DNA from: Adiantum capillus-veneris
Taxonomy: Eukaryota > Streptophyta > Polypodiopsida > Polypodiales > Pteridaceae
Assembly: GCA_014529385.2 (NCBI GenBank)
Contig: CM043966.1
Coordinates: 89,972,587 to 90,036,586, forward strand
Length of the DNA stretch: 64,000 nucleotides
Direction: 5' to 3'
In this document: in pieces, positions 35,349-46,899 of the stretch
Numbering within the stretch: the stretch's first letter is position 1
How the letters are laid out: every line of letters begins with the position of its first letter
The notes under the pieces: generated by a model
Databases searched by the model: none
The model's input: only the letters and a program-made list of their open reading frames with translations
What the model was told of the DNA's origin: nothing
Translations under genes and position numbers: made by a program

Positions 35349-35575
35349 TGTCACCATATACATGTGGTAGTGATGTGTGTGAACACACTAGGACTGCCGG
35401 GGCATTTTTTCCCTCTTTAGGAGGTTTTTCCCCCCGTGCATTATATATACGCCCATCACTCTAGGGCTATCTGTCTTTCCGTTGCACACTAAGTAACACA
35501 CTCTCTATTGTGTGCCTTGAGCTTCCTTCGTCTTCTCCAAGCTGTGTGTGTTTCTCTGCAACCCTAATTCCAACA
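35349..35575 (+). repeat. 3' LTR of the copia element
   Basis: Starts TGTCACCATATAC and ends TTCCAACA, 227 bp, followed at once by the CAATA target duplicate. Confidence 0.97.
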
Positions 35576-35870
35576 CAATATTGGCAAGAGTGACACTCTA
35601 GTTGGCTATGGGCATGAAAATCTAAAATTAAAATTAAGAAGTCAAGATCATAGTAACACAAAGCAAATGATAGGGTGAATGGGTGCATAGTGACCTTGAC
35701 ATTTACAAACCTAATATCATCCATTAGCTTAGGGATGAGTGGGCAATTCTCTAACACCTCAATAAACCTTTGTATCATCTTTATTACAAGATTCACGAGA
35801 TAGTAAGATCAAGGATTGATTAAACGTACTTTTGTTTGATAGTGGAAGATTCACTTACAGGTATGCCATG

Positions 35871-36050
35871 CCATGTTTCTCAATAGGAGAAAGGACAATG
35901 TAGTATCTCTTCTTATAAATATCAATGGCTGAGACTTCAATAGTGAGAACTACATACAAAGCATGTTTCTCCATAGGAGGAAGGACAATGTAGTATCTCT
36001 TCTTATAAACACCAATGGCTGAGACTTCAATAGTGAGAACTACATACAAA
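35871..36050. repeat. Tandem duplication, 2 x 90 bp
   Basis: Units starting at 35871 and 35961 (CATGTTTCTC, GGACAATGTAGTATCTCTTC, AATGGCTGAGACTTCAATAG) differ by a few bases only. Confidence 0.95.
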
Positions 36051-36206
36051 GCATTAAGTTACTCACCCTCAAGAGAGCATAGAACCTGTAAGCAAAAAAA
36101 TATGGAGAAATACTTGCTTCTCATGATTGGAAATGAGATAGGTGTCACAAAGACCATGATCCAATTTGTTTGTCCACCTTGTAAGGCCAATGACATTTGT
36201 TTTGTC

Positions 36207-36316
36207 GTTAGAAAGAAGGATATTGAGGAACCAACAATCTCAACCTTTCATTTTGATCCTTGTTAGAAAGAAGGATATTGAGGAACCAACAATCTCAACC
36301 TTTCATTTTGATCCTT
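36207..36316. repeat. Exact tandem duplication, 2 x 55 bp
   Basis: 36207-36261 and 36262-36316 are identical, so this duplication is recent. It lies in otherwise unremarkable sequence. 36530-36650 holds another, older duplication of about 78 bp. Confidence 0.97.
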
Positions 36317-36822
36317 GGAGGAAAAGCATGCATAAGTTTGTGGACAAACAGGAAAAAGTATCCTTGTATTTAAGACTGTGACAATGAGGACTCACAAAAC
36401 AAATCAAGTCTTAGACAAAAGCCATTGCCAGAATAATTGGATCATTGATCTCTAATCTCAAGTCTTTGAGAGTGTTTACTTTGTCTGGATCAAGAGTTAC
36501 TTATTCCTTTATATTGCAAGAGTCATTAATAAGCAAGCACACATACAAGGCTACCACTGGGATTGGCTCCTTATTCCTTTAGATATTGCAACAGTCATTG
36601 GGAAGGAAGCGCACACATACAAGGGTACCATTGGGATTGACTCCTAATAGAGAAGGTTGGACTTCAATCTCTCCAAGCTATTGCATTTTTAAATCCTCTT
36701 TCAATTCTTTTATTTTCCTTGTTGTTGTTTTGCTATATTCTACCATCTCAATCTAGAAATTGTTCTCTTTGCGCTTTTTCTAGGGAGGAATGTTGAATCA
36801 CTCATGGGAACATGCTTGAACA

Positions 36823-37068
36823 TCAAGTACTAAATCTGTACCTAAGCCTCCTTAGTATGATCATGTTTTTGTTCATAAGGGTGACCTTGTGGACATGGGT
36901 TGCATATATGTAGCCATCTTGGAAAATATCAATGAGGAAATCCTTAGATGCTTCATGTATACACTCAAGGGTTGACCTTCTCCATCTCATATCAATCTTC
37001 AAAAGAGCAACAACCAAAGCAAGGAAAGACACTAAGGCATTGGCTACCCTAAGAGAATTTCCTCTTGT
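36823..37068 (-). pseudogene. Histone H3/CENH3-like histone-fold fragment
   Basis: The open minus-strand frame reads ...FLALVVALLKIDMRW, then HEASKDFLIDIFQDGYIYAT, then HVHKVTLMNKNM and LRRLR. It aligns without gaps to the histone H3 alpha-2 helix, loop 2 and alpha-3 ([27 protein letters not shown]). DFL, a Trp after D-x-R and VTLM are closer to the centromeric variant CENH3 than to canonical H3. The alpha-1 part lacks about three residues. There is no ATG (the frame opens after a TAA at 37069-37071). Many normally fixed residues are changed, such as Cys to Tyr and Arg to His/Lys. H3 variants package DNA, and CENH3 marks centromeres. This fragment is not expected to do so. Upstream, 37080-37600 on the same strand is extremely Lys/Arg/Gln-rich in changing frames and might be a tail remnant. 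Confidence 0.6.
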
Positions 37069-37079
37069 TTAGTAACCGA

Positions 37080-37610
37080 TTCAATTTGATGGGATTGGAG
37101 GATTCCCTCCTTGTTTCTCTTCTCTAGCACTTTTCTACCTTCTCACCTATCTTCTCATCCTTGCCTTGATTGGTTTTGTTGTCCATAGAATCCTTGCCTT
37201 GACTAGTTTTGTTGTTCTTAGACTCATCAAACTATGGCCTCCTTTCTCTGCTATGTTGATGCTTATGCTTGGTGTCCTTTCCCTCCTATTTCTTGGTGGA
37301 TCCTTCACTTAAGGTGACTTCTCTTTATATGCCTTGATGTCTCTTCCTTGATGTGCCTTGGTGTTCTAGTCTAGATGTGGCTTTCCTTTCTCTCACTTGG
37401 TCCCCTTGCCTTTCTCTATCTTGGTGCCTTTTGAACGTGATAGCTTGTTGTCTTGTTTTTTCTCCCTTCTTTGTCTTGTTATCATCGATATTTATTTCCT
37501 TAGGGTCTTTTCCTTGCTTTGGTTGTTGCTCCTCTCAAGATTACATAGCTAGGACCTTCTTGGTAGTCTTCTTATGTCAAGGACATCTATATTTGAAAAA
37601 ATAATCTAAA
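37080..37610 (-). other. Basic low-complexity stretch upstream of the histone-like fragment
   Basis: On the minus strand the reading is rich in AAG, CAA and AGG codons in every frame and includes repeated NKTxQGKD-like words. It could be the decayed tail of the histone-like gene or simple purine-rich DNA. 37610-38300 beyond it contains no gene. Confidence 0.25.
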
Positions 37611-38309
37611 ATAAGGCAAATAATCTTTTAGGTTCTCTATATTTACTTGCTTGGCCTAAGGAGATTTTCTTAAATGAGGCTAGAGGATGCTCTAGATAGC
37701 CCCATGGCTACCATCGATTGAAATCCATCACATGGCATCAAAATCAATGTTGATGATGATGTGAATTCAACTTATTGTTGGAACGCATAGCAGCTCTGAA
37801 AAGCAACACACATATTCAAAGCAATGTTGGCTAGTGTAAGTTGGGGTACCCTCACATGGATGGGGGGTAATTGCTTTAAATTACCCCATCCCTCCTTCAC
37901 TAAGTGCACCTCTTTGAGGTGTAGTTAGATTTTGAACATCTTACCCCCTCTCCTCATGTGTGTGTGCATGAGCATATGTCCAATCAAGGGTCACTTCTTC
38001 CTCTCTAACAAATTACCCCCTCCTGTGTGGGGATTACCTCATAAACTAAGGAGACTTGGTCAAATATTGCTACCAATAGCCCTCATCCAATAGCATTTCA
38101 ATAAAAGTGATCTACGACTATTGTGAGCAACATGCATACAACCAACAAGTACACCTGCCTTGCTTGACAACCAAGTGAACAACCCCATATCTAAGAAATT
38201 CCTTCAAAATTTTTTGTTTATACTTAAAGTGATGCTGCATGTTCTATATAGTGAGGGATCATTGCATGTATTATGCAGAAGATATGAACATGCATCCACT
38301 TGAGAGAGA

Positions 38310-38330
38310 GAGAGAGAAGAGAGAGGGAGG
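38310..38330. repeat. Short (GA)n tract
   Basis: Imperfect GA tract. 38330-38860 shows no recognisable gene. Confidence 0.8.
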
Positions 38331-38859
38331 GCACACTTTTATTATAGAGGCCTCATTTTGGGATATCTTGGGTCTTCTCACCAAGGTGCAAGCATAGCAG
38401 CAGGAGACAAGGCTGGAGCAGTCATACTGCATACAACAATTTTGCACGTAGGAGATCCTTGTGCTTTGTATAATAAACTAGCATGCTATATACCAATGGA
38501 TCTAAAACTATAAATTCCGGCAAGTTTTGATTTTTTTTTGCAAAAACTTATTGGTCCCCACTTTTTTAAAAGAGTACCACAAGAAAGTGCAAAAAGTGGA
38601 ACCACCAATACATGCTTTTACCTAGACACGTATCCTTGCACTTTGCACAAAATCTTTGCATTCACATTTGTATTGGATCAAAGCATGATCTCTTAGCTTC
38701 AAAAAACAACATTTATATAAGGATTAGATAGTGGTTGGAAATGGGTAAGATTATCCTCACTAGCATATCTTTACACAAAATCTATTTTTTGGAAGCCTAT
38801 TGTACATCTAACATCATTGCTTACATAATTGGAAGCTCTCTCACATCTCTATCACTAAG

Positions 38860-39870
38860 AGATTATGGAGATCATTTAGAGGGCCTTGTAAGAAATTCTA
38901 TTTCTCTTTCTAAAAAATATTGATAAAAGGTATGCGCATTTATTAAGTACGTCCAAAAGAACAACTACACGCTCTGAAAAGTGAATCTGACATCGTGTAC
39001 CTTGTAAGGAATTCTAATTCTCTCTCTAAATGGTACACACATTTATTGAGTACGTCCAAAAGAACAACTAGATGCTCTAAAAAGTGAATCTGACATTGCA
39101 TACTTTTAAAATTTTTAAAAAGGTAGCGATGCTAGCATTGAAATCATAAAATTGTCATTTGGAAGTGAAATTTGAGGCTTCTAACACCACGAGTGCATCT
39201 GGAACGCCCAAAAACCTAGGAAATAGTTGTCTACTTGCCTCAATCGGACACTTGGTGAGGTCAAAAAAGTCAAAAAATACCTCTAAGAGGCCTTTCCCCT
39301 CATGATGCACAAAGGGCTTTTGGCTAAAGGACAAAATCCCTACGCGCACCATGAGAAGAAAGTATTCTTAGAGGCTCAATTGGTCACTTGGACTTTGGAG
39401 AGGCAAAAAATGTTCAAAAATGCATCTTAGTGGCTTTCTCCTAATAGCACGCAGAGGGTGTTTGGCCCTCAACTGAAAGAAAGCCTCCTTAGAGGCATTT
39501 TTGGGCCTTTTTACCTCTCCGGGTGTACGATTGAGACAAGTAGACACTCGATGCTTAGTTTTTTGGGAATCTCAAAAGCAGTGGTAATGTTAGAATCATT
39601 AGAATCCAACTCCAAATGATGATTCTATGATTTTTTTAAAACTAACTTGTGACGTAAACCTTATCAAGTGATTGACGTCTACACTGTGAAAAAGACACTT
39701 CCATCGAATGGACATGTGACAGTTCTGAAAATGAGTAGGTGAAAATTTTAGTCTTTTTTCTTATTTTTGGTTTCATTTTCTACGTAAGTTAACATTTCAA
39801 TTTGATGCACTTATTTTTCTCTCTTCTAAAAGGCCCTCTAAATTATCTCCAAAATCTTCAAATATAAGAG
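38860..39870. mobile_element. Foldback element, copy 1
   Basis: Inner arms 39143-39297 and 39478-39631 are inverted copies (CTTCTAAC.CC / CCCAAAAA.CTA, GTCTACTTGCCTCAATCG and CCTCTAAG blocks). The outer parts also pair: GAGATCATTTAGAGGGCCTT near 38868 against its reverse complement near 39835. Inside the left outer arm, a ~97-bp unit with AAGTACGTCCAAAAGAACAA is tandemly duplicated (38940-39110). No coding capacity. It fits a foldback or MITE-like DNA element. Confidence 0.65.
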
Positions 39871-39920
39871 AAGCATAAGCTATCCACTGTGCATCCCAAT
39901 CCTTACCATTCCATTAGTGT

Positions 39921-39924
<4 letters not shown>

Positions 39925-39964
<40 letters not shown>

Positions 39965-39985
39965 GTGTGTGTGTGTGTGTGTGTA
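39925..39985. repeat. (CT)n-(GT)n composite microsatellite
   Basis: CT tract of about 35 bases followed by a GT tract of about 20. Confidence 0.95.
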
Positions 39986-40239
39986 ATTAGCATATCAATC
40001 ACGTTATGAACGGCTCATTAAAAATTCTACCATAACACCATTCCCTTTCAGTAGAGAATTTTTTATAGAAGTCTGTAAAAGTCACAAAAGGTTTTTTTAC
40101 AAGACTAGTGTTAAGACCTTCTAGCAATGTTTGGTTATGTCTGTTGTTCTTCCCTCTAAAATCAAGAGTGCAAACAAGGAGCAACTCAAAAGTAAGCATT
40201 GATTTACTTGGATTCTCTGTCGCTAATGACATAGAGAGA

Positions 40240-40855
40240 ATCCATTAGGAGATTTCGGAGGTCATTTGAAAGGTCTTCTAAGAAATTCTATTTCTCTCTC
40301 TAGAAAATTTTCTTAAAATGCACTTACACTTTTTAAGTATGTCCAAAATGACAATAAGACACTCTGAAAAGCGAACCTAACTTTTTGACGATCCTTGAAA
40401 ACGTTCACCTTTTCATTAAATGTCTTTTCCATGAGGTAGGCGCCACTCGTTCAATATGCCTTTCGTCATCACTGGAATGCAAAAAAAATCACAAAACCGC
40501 TAGATATTGTTAGAAATTTGAAGATTCTGACACCGCCACTGCGTCCGAAATGCCATAAATTTTGGAATGCCCCTCGCGTGTTGTGTGCAAAAACCACCTT
40601 TTTAGGGGTTTTTTGGCCTTTCCTCCCTCCTTGGATGTCAGAAAAGGGCGAGCAGACATTCATATTTTAGGTTTTTGGGCGTTTCGGATGCAATGATGGT
40701 CTTAGAATCTTCAAATTCTAACACTAGCTAACCATTTTGTGCTTTTTTTTGCATTTCAATGATGACAAAGGCATATTGAATGAGGGATACCTACCGAGTC
40801 ATGGAAACGATACGCGCATTTAATGAAAAGATGATCACTTTCAAGGACCATTGGT
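40240..40855. mobile_element. Foldback element, copy 2
   Basis: Arms 40393-40554 and 40677-40847 are inverted copies of about 165 bases with shared words CTTTTCATTAAATG, TTCAATATGCCTTT, GAAGATTCT and TGCGTCCGAAA. The left outer part (GGTCATTTGAAAGG..., TCCAAAATGACAA from 40248) matches copy 1 at 38860, so both belong to one family. No protein is encoded. Confidence 0.7.
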
Positions 40856-40859
40856 TCAT

Positions 40860-42240
40860 TGAATGAGTGGGTGTTACCTTTTTCATATTTTTTCTTAGGC
40901 CAAAAGGGCTCCAAAATAGTCCAGATGGGATGATAGGTAAAGATGTCCGGAATATTGAGTTGGTGCTTTGGAATAGAAAGCTTGAGATTATGTGTGAGCT
41001 TGTCTAGACGGCTCCTCAAACGAAGCCATCTAGACACCGTAGCTCCTCAAATGGAGCTACGATGTGAAAGTTATGGTTGTTCAAAGTGAGAGTGGTTTGT
41101 AGATTCTTGACGGATAGAGCAGGTGGGGGCAAGTGGCCAAAGCTGATGTGAATAGATGGATGTGAAGTGCTCAAATTGTGGAGCATTCTAGTCCTTTCAA
41201 ATTATCAATTGGAGCTCAGATGTGAAAGATATGGCCAGTTAAAAATTTCAGGGGGGCTAGTTATGTGCCTATTGGACTCCATTGGTAGACGTGTCCTGGT
41301 GGCTTGTGGGCCTTGAACAAGTTCTAGAAGGGAGTAAGTACCCATCATGTGGAGTTGACAAGATCTGATGGCTCGTTAGAGAGAGACATGATGCCCGAGA
41401 TATGCTTGGTTGAAGTTGACAACAATTGCTGATGGTCTATTGGCAGATGTTTTTTTCCAATTTTGGTGTGCGTCGTTTGAGGACCCAACAAAGTTCAAGT
41501 GGACCCAAGATCAGGGGGGACCGAAGTTGAGAATCGGAATTTTTATTAGGTCATTATGGCTTGGTGACAGGAGCATCAAGCACCAAATGACAATTTCTTA
41601 AAACTGGTGGGAGGAAAAAAATTCCATGCAATGTAAACTCTTTGCGGTTTTTGGTGGCATTTGGAGGCCCTTGGAGGGGACATGCTCACAACATGCCACA
41701 TGGCCATTCGACTATCCCACATGTGGGGTGACATGGTATAAGGCCTAGGTGGCGCCTTGCTTTGGGGTAACAAGGTGGAGAGAGGAGCTCCTTTTGGGAT
41801 CTTAGAAATGGTGTGGTGCATGTGGCTTTACGCGGGCGACCTAGCAGGTGTGCGATAGAAATTTGGGGCCCTTGACAGAAGATATACTGGCGAAAAAAGT
41901 GACGGAGGGCATGTTAATGTGGTAGCTTGTGTACACGATGTTCCCACGGTGCCCGAACCGGCCCAGTACTTTTGTTGAGGGCGGTTTCCACAAGCCGTGT
42001 CATGGTGGCATGATGACCCATAAAAGGGTTGGCTCCCACGCCTTGGCATCCAAGCAAGCCAAATATAGCAAGCATCACCTCACATGCAAAGTGAAGTATA
42101 AAAATAGGACAAAATTTCCAAAATAGCCGGGGTTTCACATGCCCATTTCTCCCCCTTTCCCCCATAAGCAGAAGAAAACCATAACAATTTTTGTGCCATT
42201 CTTGCCCATAATTTCTATGGCTACAAAGAGATGAAGTGGT
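40860..42240. other. No gene recognised
   Basis: Contains a 50-base block near 40898 (GGCCAAAAGGGCTCCAAAAT) that recurs at 43660, and a small stem near 41015-41060 (GGCTCCTCAAACGAAGCC). The rest is plain. Confidence 0.3.
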
Positions 42241-42244
42241 TTCT

Positions 42245-42613
42245 ATGCCAAGATTGCCAGTTAGGGAAGCTCTAGTTGTGGAAGATCGGGTGGAAGATTC
42301 ACAGGCAAACTCAAATATGGTTGGTCAAGCTCCATTGGTGTGCGCTAGGGATCAAAGAGTGCGGTTTTCAGATGAGTTTGAAGTGGTAAAGGTAGATCAA
42401 ATCCCAGAGCTGGAGATAGATGAAGAGGTGGAAACGGAGGATAGCAGTTCTATGGATGTTGATATGTCTTGGGAAACCAATTTTTCCTACTCAAGGTATG
42501 AAGAGTTTGATCCCCTGCATGTGGATAAAGATGTAAAAGATTTGTTGGAGGTGGAGGAGGAACTACAAACCAGTGTGTTGATAGAAACCAAATGGAGGGG
42601 TATCGGCCTGTAG
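42245..42613 (+). CDS. Acidic open frame, family unknown, doubtful
   Basis: ATG (42245) to TAG, 122 residues, strongly acidic in the second half (EIDEEVETEDSSSMDVD). No motif recognised. Codon usage cannot separate it from chance, because the plus strand here is rich in GAG/GTG. It sits between two copies of a short repeat (40898 and 43660), so it may belong to an unrecognised non-autonomous element. 42614-43850 beyond it contains no clear gene. Confidence 0.25.
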   Translation: MPRLPVREALVVEDRVEDSQANSNMVGQAPLVCARDQRVRFSDEFEVVKVDQIPELEIDEEVETEDSSSMDVDMSWETNFSYSRYEEFDPLHVDKDVKDLLEVEEELQTSVLIETKWRGIGL

Positions 42614-43779
42614 AAGTGGACATGCAGGTAAAGATGGTATGTGGTGCCATGTTGATGGCTATGCTTGTGAAAGCTGCATTGGAATGTGCCACCATGGTTC
42701 GGTAGGTACAAAGTTTTTTCATGAAGGATAGGGAGGCTTGGCTTTGGAAGGAGACCAAGGCAATTCTATAGAGGATGATTCTCTCCTTTGGCTAAAGACG
42801 AAGCAAAAGAGAAGGTGATTGAAGAGCAAGAAAATGGGGTTGACAAAGCTGAGGTGCTAATTCACCTGGAGGGGCCGATTGATGAATAAGGTCTTGATGA
42901 TGTTGGCATTGAGTTCAAAGAGGAGGTGAAGGAGAGCATGGAGCCAATAGTGGAACCAATGCAGCAAGTGTTCTCTATGGAAAATGGAGGAGATTCCCAG
43001 GTTATGTCTCGAATTTCAAGAGAGTTATGTATCTCATGGTTGAAAAGCAAGCTTGTAAGTGCAGATGTGCAATATGCTATCCATTAGAAATGGGTTCCCT
43101 TGAGAGGAGCTACACTCTACATGGTTGGGAGGGAGGGTCATACACGTTTGTTGGATCAGATGATGTGTTTGAATAACCAGGTGTATTAAGGAGGCAAGAT
43201 GATTCTCAAAGAGGAGAAAATGGGCTATGGACCTATTGTATGCACGCATGGCTGCATGCTTGGGTAAAGCACTATTGGAGGTGGATGCACATGGATGGAA
43301 GAGATCAAAGCCAGGTGTTTGATCTAGGAGGACAAATAATGTAGGGATTAGGGCAACCCACTTGAGATTTGGCAGTAGGGACCATGAATAAGACATTGTA
43401 CATATGGTCGTGGTTTTTTTTGGGTTTGCTCATAGTGTTCTCTAGTTTTGCAGCTTCTAAGTAAATAAGACAATTTTTTGGTTGAACACAAATATTCAAC
43501 AAGGGGGTTGGGCAATGATGGTGTAGCCAAAGTGTGTCAACCATAGCAGAGGGCACAAGCATGGATACGTATGTTGACAGGTGCATTGCAAAGGGCTAAA
43601 GCAGATACAAAAGAAATCGACAGGCAGGTGGTAGTCGAGATGTATGATTGATGGGGGTTTTTAGGCCAAAAGCGCTTCAAAATGGTCCAAATGGGATTGC
43701 CAACATAGATCTGCAATGTCGTTTTTAGTCTGTCTTCTGTTTTGATGTATTGTCCCAAATTTGCTCGTTTTTTTCCAAA

Positions 43780-45200
43780 ATTAGACTTGGGGATATGTTT
43801 TCTTATGTATGCACTACTGACCTGGACAGTTTCAGGTCAAGTTGTCACCATGGGTATATGGATCACGATCCATGTTTTGAGGTCAAACTGACTTTTCTTG
43901 GTACCATCAGGATCAACATGATTAGTAGGTGCTATGGTATCAGAAATTTTTGGATTTGGACCTATGGATTCGAAATTAGCTCAATTCTTGCACTTTGTCA
44001 TGGTTTTTGATATCCAAATTCAGTTTTGAAAAAACCACTTACGGTGTCAGAATTCATTGAACTTGGCACATAGCTTGTCCTTGGTCCATTGATTCCTACC
44101 ATATGGTTTTTATGTGGTTTGGAGTTGAATACATCAACCAAAAGTCAATCTTCGGGTTTGTTTTAGCTGTTTTTCACCTTGAACTGTTTTTGGCACTTTT
44201 GATAATTTTTTGTTCACAATGGTCTTTGCTACATGCTGATATAGTTTCTGTCCAAAACTTCACATGGGAAATAGGGATCACGATCCATGTTTGGTCAATT
44301 TTGGACTTGAAATTTGGCGACCTGATAGCTCACAATGTTTATAGCCTGCTCCCCAATTTTTTTTTGAATTTGGATCAATCTTGCTCAACCAAAAGTGAAT
44401 TCTACAGTCTACTGTGACAGTTTTGACAAAAGTGAATTCTACAGTTTACTGTGACAGTTTTGACAATGTTCAGTTTTTGGCTCTTTTGACCACTTTTTTC
44501 AACTTGTTTGGAAATGCTTCTTTTGAGAAAAGCGTGTCAGTAGTCTACTTCAATAGTCTACTTCACCACTTACTTTTGTATCTGGACAAACTTTTTGTCA
44601 ATCAAAAAAGTTTTTATGTTTGCCCTATAATTTTTGACTAGTTTTTATGTTTTGCTAGTTTGACAAACTTTCTTCCAGTTTTTTACTATGGTGCCTTTTG
44701 GGAAACTTGTTTCAAATGGTATTAGCTACCTACTAGACAAATCTCAACCACAGATGGTCAAGGGGACATGGATCGTGATCCATGTTTTACCACATTTGAA
44801 CATGAAATTTGGTCAGTTGTATGCCTGCACTCTATGGATGTTAGATTTTCACTTATTTTTGGATTTGGATCTCAAAAAGTTGAAATGCCCCAATTTTGGT
44901 CAAATTTAAAATTTTTTGTGCCTGTTGTCTAATTCTTGATTTGAGTGAGTTTTTAGTGTCAATTTCTTACCAAAAGTCTATATTCAGTGATCTGGAACCA
45001 CACTGGACCCAATGGTATCCGTTTTTGTCCAAAAAGTCACAAGGGGACATGGATCACAATCCATGTTCCTGCACCAAACATAATGAAATTTTCCAGATTC
45101 TCTCTTTGTGGTATGGTTATACCCTTTTTGCACTTATTGTTGAATTTAGGTCAGCTTTTGAGTTTAGACCATCACATTTTTAGTTTTTCATAGTTTATGG
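43780..45200 (+). repeat. Diverged array with a conserved near-palindrome
   Basis: The word GGATCACGATCC or a close variant occurs at 43860, 44275, 44770 and 45051, each followed by ATGTT and later by AAATTTGG-type words. Spacing is 415, 495 and 281 bases, so the units are unequal. Frames in the array repeat a W-I-x-I-H-V...MKFG pattern, but stops and frame changes break it. It lies directly inside the primer site at 45593, so it may be the leader or gag region of a minus-strand element. Confidence 0.55.
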
Positions 45201-45592
45201 TTGTTTTGCACAAAATATGGCTTTCAATAAGTTTTACCCTGATCTTTTAGTCCAAATTTGATGATAATAGTTTCTACTTACCCTACTCTTAAGTACTAAA
45301 ATGAAACTAGGAAGAAAAATAAACAAAACGGTACAAAATAGTCAAAATGAAAAACGGTACAAACTCTAAAAGTAATGACAAAATAGAAGAATGAAATGTT
45401 TTTGGCTATCTCACTCACAACTCTCTTTACCTCTCGAGAATAGATCTAGCAAGTTCCCAACTTCTAGACTCTACCAAGCACTAAACCCTGTGTCTAGTTG
45501 CTCCACTGCTAAGGTGTAAATGGAGTGGAAGACAATCTCTTGAAAAGAATGCTCTAAATATGCACTAGATCACTCACCATCTAAGGATCATT

Positions 45593-45609
45593 CCCCGGTA
45601 AAGGCGCCA
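45593..45609 (-). promoter_or_regulatory. Primer-binding site (Asp-tRNA type) and LTR edge
   Basis: The minus strand reads TGGCGCCTTTACCGGGG, close to TGGCGCCGTTGCCGGGG, the Asp-tRNA site used by many plant Tat/Athila-type gypsy elements. To its right, TGTTAGCAGG at 45611 gives the expected LTR edge. The other LTR edge and the pol region are not visible. The LTR probably covers part of 45611-46450, where no gene is seen. Confidence 0.6.
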
Positions 45610-46899
45610 ATGTTAGCAGGTTGTCGTGACGCACGTCTGTAGAAGAGCTATCTGTCACTAACATAATATTTCAATACTCAAGGAAGTGACTCGGATGGGA
45701 CATGGAAACTCTTTGAGGTTGTCAATCTCAAGAAGTGAACTTACCAAGAAAACACCAAGCAAACACACCAACTCAACAAGCAAACCACCACTCAATGAAC
45801 AAAAAATTTTCCTATATCCTTTCTCATTGCTCTCAATCGTCACAACATTTTGACACACAAACAAAGTCAAAATGCAATGAAACTTTAGGAGGAGGTCTAA
45901 GAAACCTAGGGACACTATCCTACCAAGTTTGGTCCCAATCCGACCAGGTACCAAAATCACGATCCATCATGAAAAAGGTCCTAAAAACTGCAACAAAACT
46001 ATCCAGAAAGGTTGCTCTATGGTCTAGGAACACTCTCCTATGGTCAAAGCATTAAAAAATAGTGATTTAAGCACTGAAGTCTGAATATTAGGCTCACTAA
46101 TGTGTAGTCACGAACCTCAACAAAACTGACAATGCCTCCACTTGAATGAAAGAGCAAACTTACACTTGAATGAAAGAGCAAAGAGAGAGGAACACAATGA
46201 AAGTTTCAAAACTAAAAGCGGATTACCCAATCATTAGTTGCACTGATAACAAGTTGGAGGTTTGTAGTGGCTTGAGCATACCTACAACAAAGCTTCCATC
46301 TCTTCCAAAGATAATCCCCCTTTCACATTAAAGTTACACATGGGCCTTTACACATATCATGAAAGAATTACAGCTCAGGGAATTGACCTGCTACTTTGGA
46401 ATCAGGATTTACACACAATGTGATTACACTAGCTCAAAAAATAATAGAGTACAAATGTGGTGTTCAATTACATGTCCGATCAGGTGGGTGCTTGTTCAAT
46501 CAATCCACTAACATGTGACTCATTGATTATATACACGACTCTCTTGAGGTAAATTTACTATAGATAGAATGAAAGTGACCCTATAACACCATATTAGTGA
46601 ATTTGAGAAGTTCCCAATTTCCACTTTAAAAAAAAACTTAAGATTTGACCACATTGCCAAATTTTAGCCAAAGTTTTGAGAGCATGGCTTGGAAGAGCTT
46701 TTCAAGTACTACCTTGTGGAAGTCTTTGGCCTTAAAAAACAATTTGAGTTTTGTCCATATGGCCAAATATTCAAGACATTGATGATTCCCAAATCGGCTC
46801 TAAAGTCTAAACTCTCTAATATGGTGTTCTATTGTGAATAGTTATATTTATACGCTCAACAACTCTAGTCCGAGCAAGTGTGTATAGTGTGGTAAACTA

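Larger units (their letters stand above)
30394..35580 (+). mobile_element. Complete Ty1/copia element with 5-bp target duplications
   Basis: LTRs at 30399-30624 and 35349-35575 both run TG...CA. The immediate flanks are CAATA at 30394-30398 and CAATA at 35576-35580, a 5-bp target-site duplication, so this is an intact insertion. The two LTRs differ at about 11 of 226 positions by eye, so the insertion is not very recent. Order inside: primer site, gag, protease, integrase, RT, RNase H, purine tract. The single long frame has five stops and two catalytic changes, so it is no longer autonomous. A truncated relative lies at 11491-12685 in the same orientation. Confidence 0.97.

Noticed and set aside
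39155-39352. 65-codon minus-strand frame
   Set aside because: It lies within the foldback arms; the other arm does not keep it open.
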